A stretch of 64,000 nucleotides of DNA, taken from HyVt-443 sp964544655. GTDB lineage: Bacteria > Pseudomonadota > Gammaproteobacteria > Chromatiales > Chromatiaceae. Numbering within the stretch: the first letter of the stretch is position 1; each line of letters starts with the position of its first letter. The DNA lies in NCBI GenBank assembly GCA_964544655.1, contig CAZJCM010000011.1:12004-76003 (forward strand), in the 5' to 3' direction. The position numbers and the translations under genes were made by a program. Positions 15,719-24,611 of the stretch are shown here, in pieces. Below the pieces are notes generated by a model that did no database searches, was not told the origin of the DNA, and worked only from the letters and a program-made list of their open reading frames with translations.

Positions 15719-17650
15719 TCAATCTTCCTTTGCCGCCCCGGACGCCCCAGGCCAGGCGTTCAGCCGATGCTTGTAGATGTAGCTGGCCCCCTGGTAATAG
15801 GCGATGTCCCGTTTCATAGCGGCATCCGGCTCGCTCAAGTCGATGATCTTTGGCCGGCGCTGCCTTGGGTCCAGCTGGCGCGCCATCTCCCGCTTCGGCT
15901 TCAGGATCGACAGCACGCCGTCGGCATACAGGCCCAGGCGCTGATAGTTGCCGATCAGCGCACGTTCCTGCGCCGGCTTCATGGTCAGGATATTGCGGCC
16001 AAAGAAGGCCGAGCGGTAATCCATATTGAGCATCGCTAGCAAAGTGGGTGCCACGTCGATCTGACTGGAGAGGGTAGTCACCCGCCCTGGACTGACATGG
16101 GCCGGGCTATAGATGAACAGAGGGATCGAGTACTCCCGTAGCGGCAGATCCACCATACCGGCACTGCCGGCGTAATGATCGGCCACCACCACGAACAGGG
16201 TGTCCTTGAACCAGGGTTTCTCTTTCACCTTTGCAAACAGGTCACCCAGCGCCCAGTCGGTATATTTGATCGCCCCGCGATAGCCGCTGCCCGATGGAAT
16301 ATCGATCCGCCCATCCGGATAGGTGTAGGGGCGATGGTTGGAGGTGGTCATCAGATGGAAGAAGAAGGGCCTGCCGGACCGATAGGCCTCATCCCCTGCC
16401 TTCATCGCCTGGCGATAGAGATCCTCATCCGACATGCCCCAGGCGTTCTCGAACAGAATCTCCTCGCCCGGAACGCTGGACTGATCTATCACCTGGTAGC
16501 CATTGCCGCTGAAAAAGGCGGCCATGTTGTCGAAGTAACCCCTGCCGCCGTAGATGAAGCGGGTATCGTAGCCCTTCTCTTTCAGCACCTGCCCCAGTGA
16601 CCACATGCCGCTCTCCCGGCCCAACCGTTTGACGATGGAGCGGCCCGGCGTCGGGGGGATGGAGAGGGTCACCGCCTCCAGACCGCGGGTGGTGCGGGTA
16701 CCGGTAGCATAGAAATTGGTGAACAGCAGACTCTCACCGGCGAAGCCATCGAGGAACGGCGTCAGCCCCTCCTCATTGCCAAAAACGCCCAGGTATTTCG
16801 CGCTTAGGCTCTCCACCATGATCAGGAACACATTGAGCCGTTTCTCTTCGCCCGGATTGTCGATATCACGCACGATATCGAACAAGCCACTGCCGGCAGT
16901 CGGCTCCAGCCCCTCGATCTCCTGCTTCAGCAGGGCCGACGCCTCTGCATCAGGAAGCGTACGGTAGAACTGGTAGTAATCCAGCTCATTGTCGCGAAAG
17001 GCGTTGAAAAACTGGTAAGGTCCGTTGCCGGCCAACTCGTTTTGGTAACGGTTGGTGGAGAGGGCGCGCAGGTCCTGGGAGACGAGGAAAAAGGCCAGCA
17101 GGGGCAACAGCAGCAGCCCGCCGGCATAGGTCAGACGGCGGCGGAACGACTCCTTGGCGCTGAACAGACGATTCAGCGCCGGCCGCAGGCGCCAATAGAC
17201 CAACAGCGTGAGCAGCAGGATCAGGGAGAGATAGAGCGGGATCGGATAGGACTGGGTGATATTGTCCGTCACCTCCCGGCGATAGACCAGGTAGTCCACC
17301 GAGATGAAGTTGAAGCGGACGCCGAACTCATCCCAGAACAGCCACTCGGCCACCGCAATGAACCCAAGCCCGTACAGGACCGCGAAGGCGACCAGATGTA
17401 CCAGGCCACGGTTGAAGCGGGAGTGCCAAATACGGTTGGGACAGAGCAACAGGTAGAGGACGAACGGGATCAGCGCATAGGCGTAGAAAGCAAGATCGTA
17501 GATCAGGCCGATGCCGAAGATACGCTCGACGACGACTGGGGAAAGTTCGGCATCGGCATAGGAAAGGGCCAGCAGCAGCACCCGCGTCAGGGTAAAATAG
17601 GCGAGGCTGACCAACAACATGTATCCGACGGCACGAAAACGACTTGGCAT
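15719..17650 (-). CDS. LtaS-like membrane sulfatase/phosphoglycerol transferase family protein
   Basis: The 643-residue protein has about five N-terminal membrane segments (to about residue 190) and a periplasmic alkaline-phosphatase-fold domain. Features of the LtaS/MdoB family are visible: the metal-binding Glu in FLIMVESLSAKYLG, the catalytic Thr region TRTTRGLEAVTLSIPPTPG, FFFHLMTTSNHRPY with a family His, and VVVADHYAG with the metal-binding Asp-His pair. In Gram-negative bacteria such proteins modify periplasmic glucans or lipids with phosphoglycerol or phosphoethanolamine; the real substrate is unknown. GGAG sits six bases before the ATG. It stands alone, divergent from recQ. Confidence 0.88.
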   Translation of the reverse strand: MPSRFRAVGYMLLVSLAYFTLTRVLLLALSYADAELSPVVVERIFGIGLIYDLAFYAYALIPFVLYLLLCPNRIWHSRFNRGLVHLVAFAVLYGLGFIAVAEWLFWDEFGVRFNFISVDYLVYRREVTDNITQSYPIPLYLSLILLLTLLVYWRLRPALNRLFSAKESFRRRLTYAGGLLLLPLLAFFLVSQDLRALSTNRYQNELAGNGPYQFFNAFRDNELDYYQFYRTLPDAEASALLKQEIEGLEPTAGSGLFDIVRDIDNPGEEKRLNVFLIMVESLSAKYLGVFGNEEGLTPFLDGFAGESLLFTNFYATGTRTTRGLEAVTLSIPPTPGRSIVKRLGRESGMWSLGQVLKEKGYDTRFIYGGRGYFDNMAAFFSGNGYQVIDQSSVPGEEILFENAWGMSDEDLYRQAMKAGDEAYRSGRPFFFHLMTTSNHRPYTYPDGRIDIPSGSGYRGAIKYTDWALGDLFAKVKEKPWFKDTLFVVVADHYAGSAGMVDLPLREYSIPLFIYSPAHVSPGRVTTLSSQIDVAPTLLAMLNMDYRSAFFGRNILTMKPAQERALIGNYQRLGLYADGVLSILKPKREMARQLDPRQRRPKIIDLSEPDAAMKRDIAYYQGASYIYKHRLNAWPGASGAAKED

Positions 17651-17716
17651 GAAGACTCCGGTGAGTTTGATATCCCCGCCACAATAAACCGCGGGAAAAG
17701 AAATGGATAAGCATCA

Positions 17717-17736
17717 ACCTGAATCCGTGAGTTCAG
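17717..17736. repeat. Imperfect copy of the topA-leader palindrome
   Basis: ACCTGAATCCGTGAGTTCAG resembles the perfect 22-base palindrome at 7172-7193 and keeps the CTGAA/TTCAG outer arms. It lies 67 bases upstream of the LtaS-like start, in the gap shared with recQ. Confidence 0.35.
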
Positions 17737-17926
17737 AGTGGATGCAGCGTACAAGTTAATCGCGTCGAGGGACTGTCATCCCCGCACACAGCCACGAAGC
17801 AAAGCGACCAAGGGTATTGATCTTGAACATATCGCAGTATGGCGCCGCTCCTGCGATCACACAGACATCTGGATTATCGACGCGGATTATAATTGTGCAC
17901 AGTAACAATTACCATATCCCCAGCCG

Positions 17927-19744
17927 GTGCCCCTGGTGGTGACCCCCTTGTCGATGCAGCGCGCCCGGGAGATCCTGCAACAGATCTATGGTTATGGCGA
18001 GTTCCGCCATAACCAGGCGGCGGTGATTCAGGCCCTGATCGAAGGCCGCGACGCCCTGACCCTGATGCCCACCGGCGGCGGCAAATCCCTCTGTTATCAG
18101 ATCCCGGCCCTGGTGCGTCCCGGCACCGGCATCGTGGTATCCCCCCTCATCGCCCTGATGCAGGACCAGGTGGATGCCCTGCGGCAACTCGGCATCCGTG
18201 CCGCTTTCCTCAACTCCACCCTCGATCAGGAGAGCTGCCGCACGATCGAGCGGCAGCTGCTGGCGGGGGAGCTGGAGCTACTCTATGTAGCACCCGAACG
18301 GCTGCTCACGGAGCGACTGCTGCAGCTGCTGGTGCAGAGCGAGATCGCCCTGTTCGCCATCGACGAGGCCCACTGCGTCTCCCAGTGGGGGCACGATTTC
18401 CGGCCCGAGTACCAGCGCCTCTCCATATTGCATGAACGCTTTCCCCTGGTGCCCCGCATTGCGCTGACCGCCACCGCCGATCTGCGCACCCGACAGGAGA
18501 TCATCGAGCAGCTCGGCCTGCAACAGGCCGACCAGTTCATCAACAGCTTCGACCGGCCCAACATCCGCTACCACATCAGCGACCAGGGCAACGCCCGCGA
18601 CCAGCTGTGGCGTTTTCTGCAGCAGGAGCACCCCGATGACGCCGGTATCGTCTACTGTCTGTCACGCCGACGCGTGGAGGAGATCGCTCAATGGCTCACC
18701 GATCAGGGACGAACGGCCCTGCCCTACCATGCCGGCCTGCCGACCGAAACCCGGCAGCGGCACCAGCAGCGCTTCCTGCGCGAAGAGGGGTTGATCATCG
18801 TTGCCACCATCGCCTTCGGCATGGGGATCGATAAACCGGACGTGCGCTTCGTCGCCCACCTCAACCTGCCCAAGAGTATCGAGGCCTACTACCAGGAGAC
18901 CGGCCGCGCCGGGCGTGACGGCGAGCCGGCGAACGCCTGGATGAGCTTTGGCCTACAGGATGTGATCAGCCTGCGTCAGTTCGTGGAGGCTGCCGATGCA
19001 GAGACACGCTTCAAACGCATCGCCCACCACAAGCTGGAGGCGATGCTGGGCCTGTGCGATCTCACCAGCTGCCGCCGCCAGGCCCTGCTGGCCTATTTCG
19101 GTGAGACCCTGGAACGACCCTGTGGCAACTGCGACAACTGCCTCGACCCGCCCGCCACCTGGGATGCCACCGAACCTGCACGCATGGCCCTCTCCTGCGT
19201 CTACCGCACCGGCCAGCGTTTTGGCGTCAACTATCTGATCGACGTATTGAAGGGCAAACAGGACGAGCGCATCCAGCGCAACCGGCACGATCAGCAGAGT
19301 ACCTTCGGCATCGGCGAGGCCCTCAGCGGGCCCGCCTGGCGCAGCCTGTTCCGGCAACTGGTCTCACTGGGTTTTCTCGACATCGACAGCGAGGGACATG
19401 GCGCCCTGCGCCTCAGCGACCGCTGCCGCCCCCTGCTGCGGGGTGAGGAATCACTCCACCTCCGGTTGCAAGCGAAGCCGGAAAAGAAGGCCAAAAAGCG
19501 GCGTGAGCACAGCGACCTGGACAGCGCCGACCAGCCCCTGTTCGAGGCCCTGCGCACCCTGCGCCTGGAACTGTCCCGGGAGCAGGGGGTGCCACCCTAT
19601 GTCATCTTCCACGACCGCACCCTGCGGGAGATGGCCCAGTGCCGTCCGGGCTCGCTACAGCAGATGAGCCTGATCAGCGGCGTCGGAGAGGCAAAACTGG
19701 CGCGCTATGGAGAACGCTTCCTGGCCCTGATCAACGACGCATAG
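17927..19744 (+). CDS. recQ: ATP-dependent DNA helicase RecQ
   Basis: A 605-residue 3'-5' helicase. Walker A is TLMPTGGGKSLCYQIPAL, Walker B is FAIDEAHCVSQWGHDFRPEY, motif VI is YYQETGRAGRDGEP. The zinc-binding region has Cys in CDLTSCRRQALL and CGNCDNCLDPP. A winged-helix RQC domain follows, and an HRDC domain forms the last 80 residues (QPLFEALRTLRLELSREQGVPPYVIFHDRTL). Length equals the standard bacterial RecQ. The start could be the GTG at 17927 or the ATG at 17954; neither has a clear ribosome binding site. It unwinds recombination intermediates and stalled forks. Confidence 0.97.
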   Translation: MPLVVTPLSMQRAREILQQIYGYGEFRHNQAAVIQALIEGRDALTLMPTGGGKSLCYQIPALVRPGTGIVVSPLIALMQDQVDALRQLGIRAAFLNSTLDQESCRTIERQLLAGELELLYVAPERLLTERLLQLLVQSEIALFAIDEAHCVSQWGHDFRPEYQRLSILHERFPLVPRIALTATADLRTRQEIIEQLGLQQADQFINSFDRPNIRYHISDQGNARDQLWRFLQQEHPDDAGIVYCLSRRRVEEIAQWLTDQGRTALPYHAGLPTETRQRHQQRFLREEGLIIVATIAFGMGIDKPDVRFVAHLNLPKSIEAYYQETGRAGRDGEPANAWMSFGLQDVISLRQFVEAADAETRFKRIAHHKLEAMLGLCDLTSCRRQALLAYFGETLERPCGNCDNCLDPPATWDATEPARMALSCVYRTGQRFGVNYLIDVLKGKQDERIQRNRHDQQSTFGIGEALSGPAWRSLFRQLVSLGFLDIDSEGHGALRLSDRCRPLLRGEESLHLRLQAKPEKKAKKRREHSDLDSADQPLFEALRTLRLELSREQGVPPYVIFHDRTLREMAQCRPGSLQQMSLISGVGEAKLARYGERFLALINDA

Positions 19745-19867
19745 GCGCGGCACCCCGCCGTGCAGTGCCTCAGGGATCGCACGCCTCCGACCCCTTATCA
19801 CCACACCTGCGGTAACGCGATTGCAGGATGCGCGCTCCCTGCTCAGTCCCTGACGGTGAAATCGGCC

Positions 19868-20539
19868 TCAGACATCCTTCAAACGTTCAGGATGATCCTC
19901 TGCCAGATAGGCCAGCTCCGCCTCGGTCAGCTCCACCGTCTCCACCCCTGTGATCATGGTCTTGATGTAGTGGAAAGGCGTCTTGCCCGTGGTGGTCATA
20001 TAGATATGGATTATGGCAAACGTGACCATCAGAAAAGCCGCCGCAGTATGCACGATAGCCACCAACTGCAGATAGAAGCCAGCCTCCGGGAAGGTGTTCC
20101 AGAGATCATACAGAAGATAGATGATCCCCGTGGTCCAGAGCGCCGGGCCAATGACCACCATAAAAGTCAGATAGGCCAGCCCCTGCAGGGCATTCTGTTT
20201 TCTGCGCAGCGTCTTCTTGTGCGGATGATCCTCACCGAACAGGATGCCCCAGGCATAGTACCGGATGACCGCGAACAATCCTTTGGTATTGGGCAGGAAC
20301 TGCCGCCAGTTACCGGTGGTAAAATTCCAGAAGGTGGTGAATATCCAAAGCACGATCAGGGCAATTGCCGCCACCGTATGCAGCTTCACCGCGGTGGCGA
20401 ATGACAGCGCACTGAAGGTTCCATGCACATTGAATCCGGAAAAGGCCAGAATGAAAATCAGTGCGGCCTGGGACCAATGCCAGAAACGCTCATATACCGT
20501 ATAGATCTTTACAGCGTGTCTCTCCCGCTTCTCCATCAC
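19868..20539 (-). CDS. Membrane cytochrome b (b561/formate dehydrogenase gamma type)
   Basis: A 223-residue protein with four membrane helices. Candidate heme-ligating His are in ERFWHWSQAALIF, AVKLHTVAAIALIV, and the last helix VHTAAAFLMVTFAIIHIYM. The spacing fits the diheme cytochrome b subunits of the NarI/FdnI/PhsC-like superfamily, which pass electrons between quinol and a periplasmic partner. Its start overlaps the stop of the octaheme cytochrome gene by four bases (ATGA), so the two are almost certainly subunits of one complex. The C-terminal tail (residues about 190-223) is acidic and cytoplasmic. Confidence 0.88.
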   Translation of the reverse strand: MMEKRERHAVKIYTVYERFWHWSQAALIFILAFSGFNVHGTFSALSFATAVKLHTVAAIALIVLWIFTTFWNFTTGNWRQFLPNTKGLFAVIRYYAWGILFGEDHPHKKTLRRKQNALQGLAYLTFMVVIGPALWTTGIIYLLYDLWNTFPEAGFYLQLVAIVHTAAAFLMVTFAIIHIYMTTTGKTPFHYIKTMITGVETVELTEAELAYLAEDHPERLKDV

Positions 20540-22296
20540 GCATCCTCCTCTCTGCAGTGTTCGGTGACCCTCTTCTTACACATCCAGTAACGGATTGCTG
20601 CATGAGCCAAAGCGATAAACAGGGCACCGGCAATAGCCAGATATCCGAGGATATCGAGCCACCGGAAATGGTCCCGTCCCGGCATATAGAAGCCTTCGAG
20701 ATCGGCCAACCTGCCCTCATGAGAATGGCATTCCGCACAAGCCAGCGCATCTTCCTTGGGCGCCACCATATGGGTTATTGGCCAGTAGGAATAGGTATCG
20801 ATGAAGCCGTATTCGCCACTGTAGGGTTTGCCATTCTTCTCCATACCCACCTTGATTGCCCGGGCAAAGTCGTAATTACCCCAGAAGGCATCATCGTCAT
20901 CGCCCCATAGATGCATGTAGACCAGGGTATTGTTGCCTTTGTCATAGGGCTGGACCGTATGCATGCGCTTGAATGGCCAGATGCGGGAATCAGGGTCATC
21001 GAACGAACCACTGAAGCTATTGATCTCCACCGTCGACGATGGGTCAAATTTTGTGTCGATGGTGGTGTAGTTCATCACGCCATTGAACCAGGCGTACAGG
21101 GGCACCAGGTTTTCTCCATACTTGAAGTCGCCCTTGATGGATTTATAGGTCGCACGGTGCTCCCCATTGCCTTGGGTGTACCCCTTCAGCTTGAAGCCCT
21201 CGCCATTCTTCAACTTGCCAGCGGTACGCCAATCCCAGTCCACCTTGGTCGCCACGCCGCCGCGGGCAAAAGTGGGAATATGGCAGGTCTGGCAGGCCAC
21301 CCGGTCCACATGACCGTTCAGCTTGATGCCCTTGATCTCATCAACGGGATGTGGAGATGTGCCATGGCAACTCTCACAGGTCGCGACCTGTCGCCGTATA
21401 CCGGGCTTGCCAGTTCCCTCCTCATCCTTGGCAATCATGTTGTAACGACTGCCGGACCATTTGTGCCCCTCTCCCACATGACATTCAGTACAGGCAAAAT
21501 TGAGGCCAGCCTCGTCCATATGGACATCCAGCGAACGATCCGGATGCTTGAGGGAGGAATCGAGGTCGCCATGTTTCACGCCGTCACCGCCACCACCATA
21601 GAAGTGGCAAGTGCCGCAGTTGGATCGTTTTGGCAGTCCGGCGCTCTGGGCCACCTTTTCCCACTGGATTGGCTTCCGGCCTTTGAACATGACCGAACAG
21701 GCCTTGTTGCCCTTGGAGTTAGGCGTCCGATAGTAACTGCCGGTGGTGTCGTGGCAGACCAGGCAGTCGATATTCTCCTGGTTGGTGAAATCGAAGCTGT
21801 CGTCCTTCCATCCATAACCCGCGTGGCACTGGGCACACATCCCTTCATTACCTTTGGCATTGGTGCAGAAGTTGTTGACCAACGTCTTCTTGCCAAGGGT
21901 CTGCCCAGTCACCGGGTGTTTGTACTCCCAGGTCCAGTGGATGCCCTGCATAAACTGATGGCCTGCCTTGTTGTGGCAGCTCAAACAGGCCTTGGTAACC
22001 TCAGGACCACTGCGGAACGGCCCTTCCAGCTCTTTGAACTTGGTATGATCGGCCGTTGATGCCGTGTCATCAACTCCCGCCTGATCTTCAAAAACAGCAT
22101 CTTTGGTATGCGCTGCACTGGTATCCACATATTCGGATATGCCCGGCTCAGCCTCATCAGGCGCGTGCGCAGCGAGAGCGATACCGGCAGTGGCTATCCA
22201 GACCAGGCTGGCAACAAGCACAAACCGGGACAGCCTCCCAATGGCATCACTCGGGAATATAAATCTACTCATGATCTGCTGGCTCTCCATCGTCAA
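20536..22296 (-). CDS. Octaheme c-type cytochrome, tetrathionate-reductase (OTR) family-like
   Basis: The 586-residue protein has a signal peptide (VLVASLVWIATAGIALAAHA, to about residue 44) and eight CxxCH heme sites with first Cys at about 104, 154, 178, 227, 269, 307, 335 and 520. The seven clustered sites, one distant site and the GYGWKDDSFDF segment beside heme two fit the octaheme tetrathionate reductase group, in which a heme carries a Lys ligand. A C-terminal membrane helix (about 547-570) anchors it, unlike the soluble Shewanella OTR. The adjacent cytochrome b can supply quinol electrons. Possible substrates are tetrathionate, nitrite or hydroxylamine; none is proven. A second start, Met-9 at 22272, also gives a good signal peptide. 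Confidence 0.88.
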   Translation of the reverse strand: MTMESQQIMSRFIFPSDAIGRLSRFVLVASLVWIATAGIALAAHAPDEAEPGISEYVDTSAAHTKDAVFEDQAGVDDTASTADHTKFKELEGPFRSGPEVTKACLSCHNKAGHQFMQGIHWTWEYKHPVTGQTLGKKTLVNNFCTNAKGNEGMCAQCHAGYGWKDDSFDFTNQENIDCLVCHDTTGSYYRTPNSKGNKACSVMFKGRKPIQWEKVAQSAGLPKRSNCGTCHFYGGGGDGVKHGDLDSSLKHPDRSLDVHMDEAGLNFACTECHVGEGHKWSGSRYNMIAKDEEGTGKPGIRRQVATCESCHGTSPHPVDEIKGIKLNGHVDRVACQTCHIPTFARGGVATKVDWDWRTAGKLKNGEGFKLKGYTQGNGEHRATYKSIKGDFKYGENLVPLYAWFNGVMNYTTIDTKFDPSSTVEINSFSGSFDDPDSRIWPFKRMHTVQPYDKGNNTLVYMHLWGDDDDAFWGNYDFARAIKVGMEKNGKPYSGEYGFIDTYSYWPITHMVAPKEDALACAECHSHEGRLADLEGFYMPGRDHFRWLDILGYLAIAGALFIALAHAAIRYWMCKKRVTEHCREEDA

Positions 22297-22511
22297 CTTC
22301 TAATGGCTCACAAATGGAATCGACAAACTGCGCAACTCCCCCACGCGACTTGATAACAGACGGGTCACCATCAACGCATTGACAATTGTTAAGCAGCGAT
22401 AAAACCTCTGGCAGACAAACACCCCGGGGAATAGATCGATATCATGGCCTACAGGCGAAAAATCCGCTATCTTTCCCTGCCTATTAACTGATGAAGCTTG
22501 AGCCAGAACCC

Positions 22512-23018
22512 ATGAACACGCCCTTTGCCGCAATACTGATGGGATCGGATTCCGATCTGCCCATCATGCAGACCACCATGGATGTCCTGCGGGGCCTGGA
22601 GATCCCTTTCGAAGCCCGCATCACCTCTGCCCACCGCACCCCGGACGTCACCCACGCCTACGTAAAGGATGCGGATGCCCGCGGTTGCGCCGTTTTCATC
22701 TGCGCCGCCGGGCTGGCCGCCCATCTGGCCGGCGCCGTGGCCGGATTGACCCTGAAACCGGTGATCGGTATCCCGCTGGATGCAGGACCGCTGCAGGGCA
22801 TGGACTCTCTCTTTTCCACCGTGATGATGCCCGGCGGCATCCCGGTCGCCACCGTGGCGGTCGGCAAACCGGGGGCGAAGAACGCCGGTTATCTGGCGGC
22901 CCAGATCATGGCCCTGGGCGACCCTGAACTGGCCCAACGGGTGCGCGCAGACCGGGAGGCCAACGCCGAGGCGGTCAAGGCCAAGGATGCCCAACTGCAG
23001 CAGCAGCTCAATAACTGA
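22512..23018 (+). CDS. purE: N5-carboxyaminoimidazole ribonucleotide mutase PurE
   Basis: The 168-residue class I PurE converts N5-CAIR to CAIR in purine synthesis. Signatures are ILMGSDSDLPIMQTTMDVL, the substrate-binding SAHRTPDVTHAYV, and AGLAAHLAGAVAGLTLKPVIG. The ATG at 22512 gives MNTPFAAILMGSDSD, the usual N-terminal length; an earlier in-frame ATG at 22491 is possible. PurK, the ATP-dependent partner normally next to PurE, is not adjacent here; tsaC follows after three bases. Confidence 0.95.
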   Translation: MNTPFAAILMGSDSDLPIMQTTMDVLRGLEIPFEARITSAHRTPDVTHAYVKDADARGCAVFICAAGLAAHLAGAVAGLTLKPVIGIPLDAGPLQGMDSLFSTVMMPGGIPVATVAVGKPGAKNAGYLAAQIMALGDPELAQRVRADREANAEAVKAKDAQLQQQLNN

Positions 23019-23021
23019 GCC

Positions 23022-23588
23022 TTGGCAACCGGGACCCTTCACCCCTGGAAACTGCGCCAGGCGGCACGCTGCATCCACGACGGAGGGCTGATCGCCTATC
23101 CCACCGAGGCGGTATATGGCCTCGGCTGCGACCCTTTGAACGGGGAGGCGGTGCAGCACCTGCTGGCCATCAAACAGCGCCCGGCAGAAAAGGGCTTGAT
23201 CCTGATAGCGGCGGATTTCGGGCAGCTCAGGCCCTTCGTCCGCCCGCTCCCCCGGGCCCAGATGGAATCCGTACTGAAAAGTTGGCCCGGCCCGCACACC
23301 TGGCTGCTGCCCGCTGCCGCCGGGCTGCCCTGGTGGCTGACCGGGAGTCACGAAACCATTGCCGTCAGAGTCACGGCCCACCCCATCGCCGCCGCCCTCT
23401 GCCGCGCCGCCCGTTCTCCCCTGGTCTCCACCAGCGCCAACCGCTCCGGTCAGCCGCCGCTACGTACCAGCCTGGCAGTCCGCGCCACCTTCGGCGGGGA
23501 GATCGGCTGCCTGGTCCATGGAACAGTGGGAAATTTGCGGCGACCCACACCCATCCGTGACGCCCGCACCGGCAAGCAACTACGGTAA
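23022..23588 (+). CDS. tsaC: Threonylcarbamoyl-AMP synthase TsaC (YrdC/Sua5)
   Basis: A 188-residue protein that makes threonylcarbamoyl-AMP for the t6A37 tRNA modification. Visible features are the substrate-cleft residues AYPTEAVYGLGCDP, the KQRPAEKGLILIA motif, and the STSANRSGQPPLRT signature near the C-terminus. Length fits TsaC rather than the longer Sua5. It begins with TTG three bases after the purE stop, so it is probably translated by coupling. Confidence 0.93.
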   Translation: MATGTLHPWKLRQAARCIHDGGLIAYPTEAVYGLGCDPLNGEAVQHLLAIKQRPAEKGLILIAADFGQLRPFVRPLPRAQMESVLKSWPGPHTWLLPAAAGLPWWLTGSHETIAVRVTAHPIAAALCRAARSPLVSTSANRSGQPPLRTSLAVRATFGGEIGCLVHGTVGNLRRPTPIRDARTGKQLR

Positions 23589-23593
23589 CAGGC

Positions 23594-23629
23594 AAAAAAA
23601 CGGGCCTACCCGGGGAAGAGATAGGCCCG
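23594..23629 (-). terminator. Intrinsic terminator of mlaC
   Basis: Read on the minus strand, an 8-base perfect stem (CGGGCCTA at 23601-23608 with TAGGCCCG at 23622-23629) is followed directly by seven T. A second stem, GCGCTT/AAGCGC at 23633-23650, lies just upstream in transcription. Confidence 0.85.
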
Positions 23630-23721
23630 AAAGCGCTTAATTAAAAGCGCCGGAGGAGGATCGTCATAACTGCTGTTACTCTCTATAGCGGCCGCCGTGG
23701 CAGCACCTTTAATCTTTAAAT

Positions 23722-24399
23722 TTAACGGGTATTTCCTGCCAGTTCCGCGGCTCCCAACGACTTCACGCCCTCGCGCGTGTCGTTCAGTGAGGCAATTTTT
23801 TTGATCAGACCATCCATACCAAGCCGCCGGACTTCCTTGGAGAACGTACTGCGATAATTGGTGATCAGGCTGATTCCTTCGATCTTCACGTCATAGGCCA
23901 TCCACTGCCCATCCTTGAGGTGCATCCGGTAGATCACTTCCACCGGCTCCGCGGCCTCGGGACGCAACACCTGGGTACGGACAGTGGCGTCCTTCCCGCT
24001 CTTCGACAGACGGACAGGCAGATAACGGATCTCCCAATCACCGAATTCATGGAATGCGGTGGCGTAGGTGCGCACCAGCAGGCGCTTGAACTCCCGGCTG
24101 AAATTGCGCTTCTGCCGAGGCGTGGCCCGGCGCCAGTATTTTCCCAGCACCAGTCCGGAGACCCGGGCGAAATCAACGTGCGGCAACAGGATCTCTTCCG
24201 CCAACTGATAGACGAACCCAGGGTCCGTCTGCAGCCTCTCCCGTTCCCTGTCTATGGTCTCCTTCAACTGGCTGGAGATCTTTTCGATGACCTGCTGTGG
24301 CGCAGCTGCATCCCCGGCGGCAGACATACCGGGCAGCAGTGACAAAGCGCACAACAGTGCGAGCAGGTGCGTAAAAGCGATCTTCGATACGATTCTCAT
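23722..24399 (-). CDS. mlaC: MlaC-type lipid-binding periplasmic protein
   Basis: A 225-residue exported protein with signal peptide MRIVSKIAFTHLLALLCALSLLPGMSAA. The ATG at 24399 is chosen because AAGGAT precedes it and it starts the signal peptide. The body has family features of MlaC/Ttg2D: LPHVDFARVSGLVLGKYWRRATPRQKRNF, a conserved YATAFHEFGDW segment, and DGQWMAYDVKIEGISLITNYRSTF. It should shuttle phospholipids between membranes. The rest of the mlaFEDCB operon is absent here: this copy is alone and has its own terminator. It may be a paralog with a separate role. Confidence 0.88.
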   Translation of the reverse strand: MRIVSKIAFTHLLALLCALSLLPGMSAAGDAAAPQQVIEKISSQLKETIDRERERLQTDPGFVYQLAEEILLPHVDFARVSGLVLGKYWRRATPRQKRNFSREFKRLLVRTYATAFHEFGDWEIRYLPVRLSKSGKDATVRTQVLRPEAAEPVEVIYRMHLKDGQWMAYDVKIEGISLITNYRSTFSKEVRRLGMDGLIKKIASLNDTREGVKSLGAAELAGNTR

Positions 24400-24611
24400 C
24401 TCTCTATCCTTTGGTTGACATCGGAAGACCTGGGGTATGCCGAGGTACCGCAAAATCGTCCTGGCAACCTGACCCCGGCCTTTTCCCAGCCTTGCGAATC
24501 CGGTGCTATATCTATCGGGATCAAATGGGCAGACCTGAAGATAAAAAGCGCTAATTAACGGAAAAAACGGGTAAAAATGAAGCCGATTCCCAGAAAAATA
24601 ATTTTCTTCCC

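Noticed and set aside
22050..22070. FNR-like TTGAT...ATCAA inside the octaheme gene
   Set aside because: The half-sites are eight bases apart instead of four, and the site is inside coding sequence.
22379..22405. Sigma-70 promoter for purE with TTGACA
   Set aside because: No good -10 box occurs 16-18 bases downstream; the best matches are 13-15 bases away.
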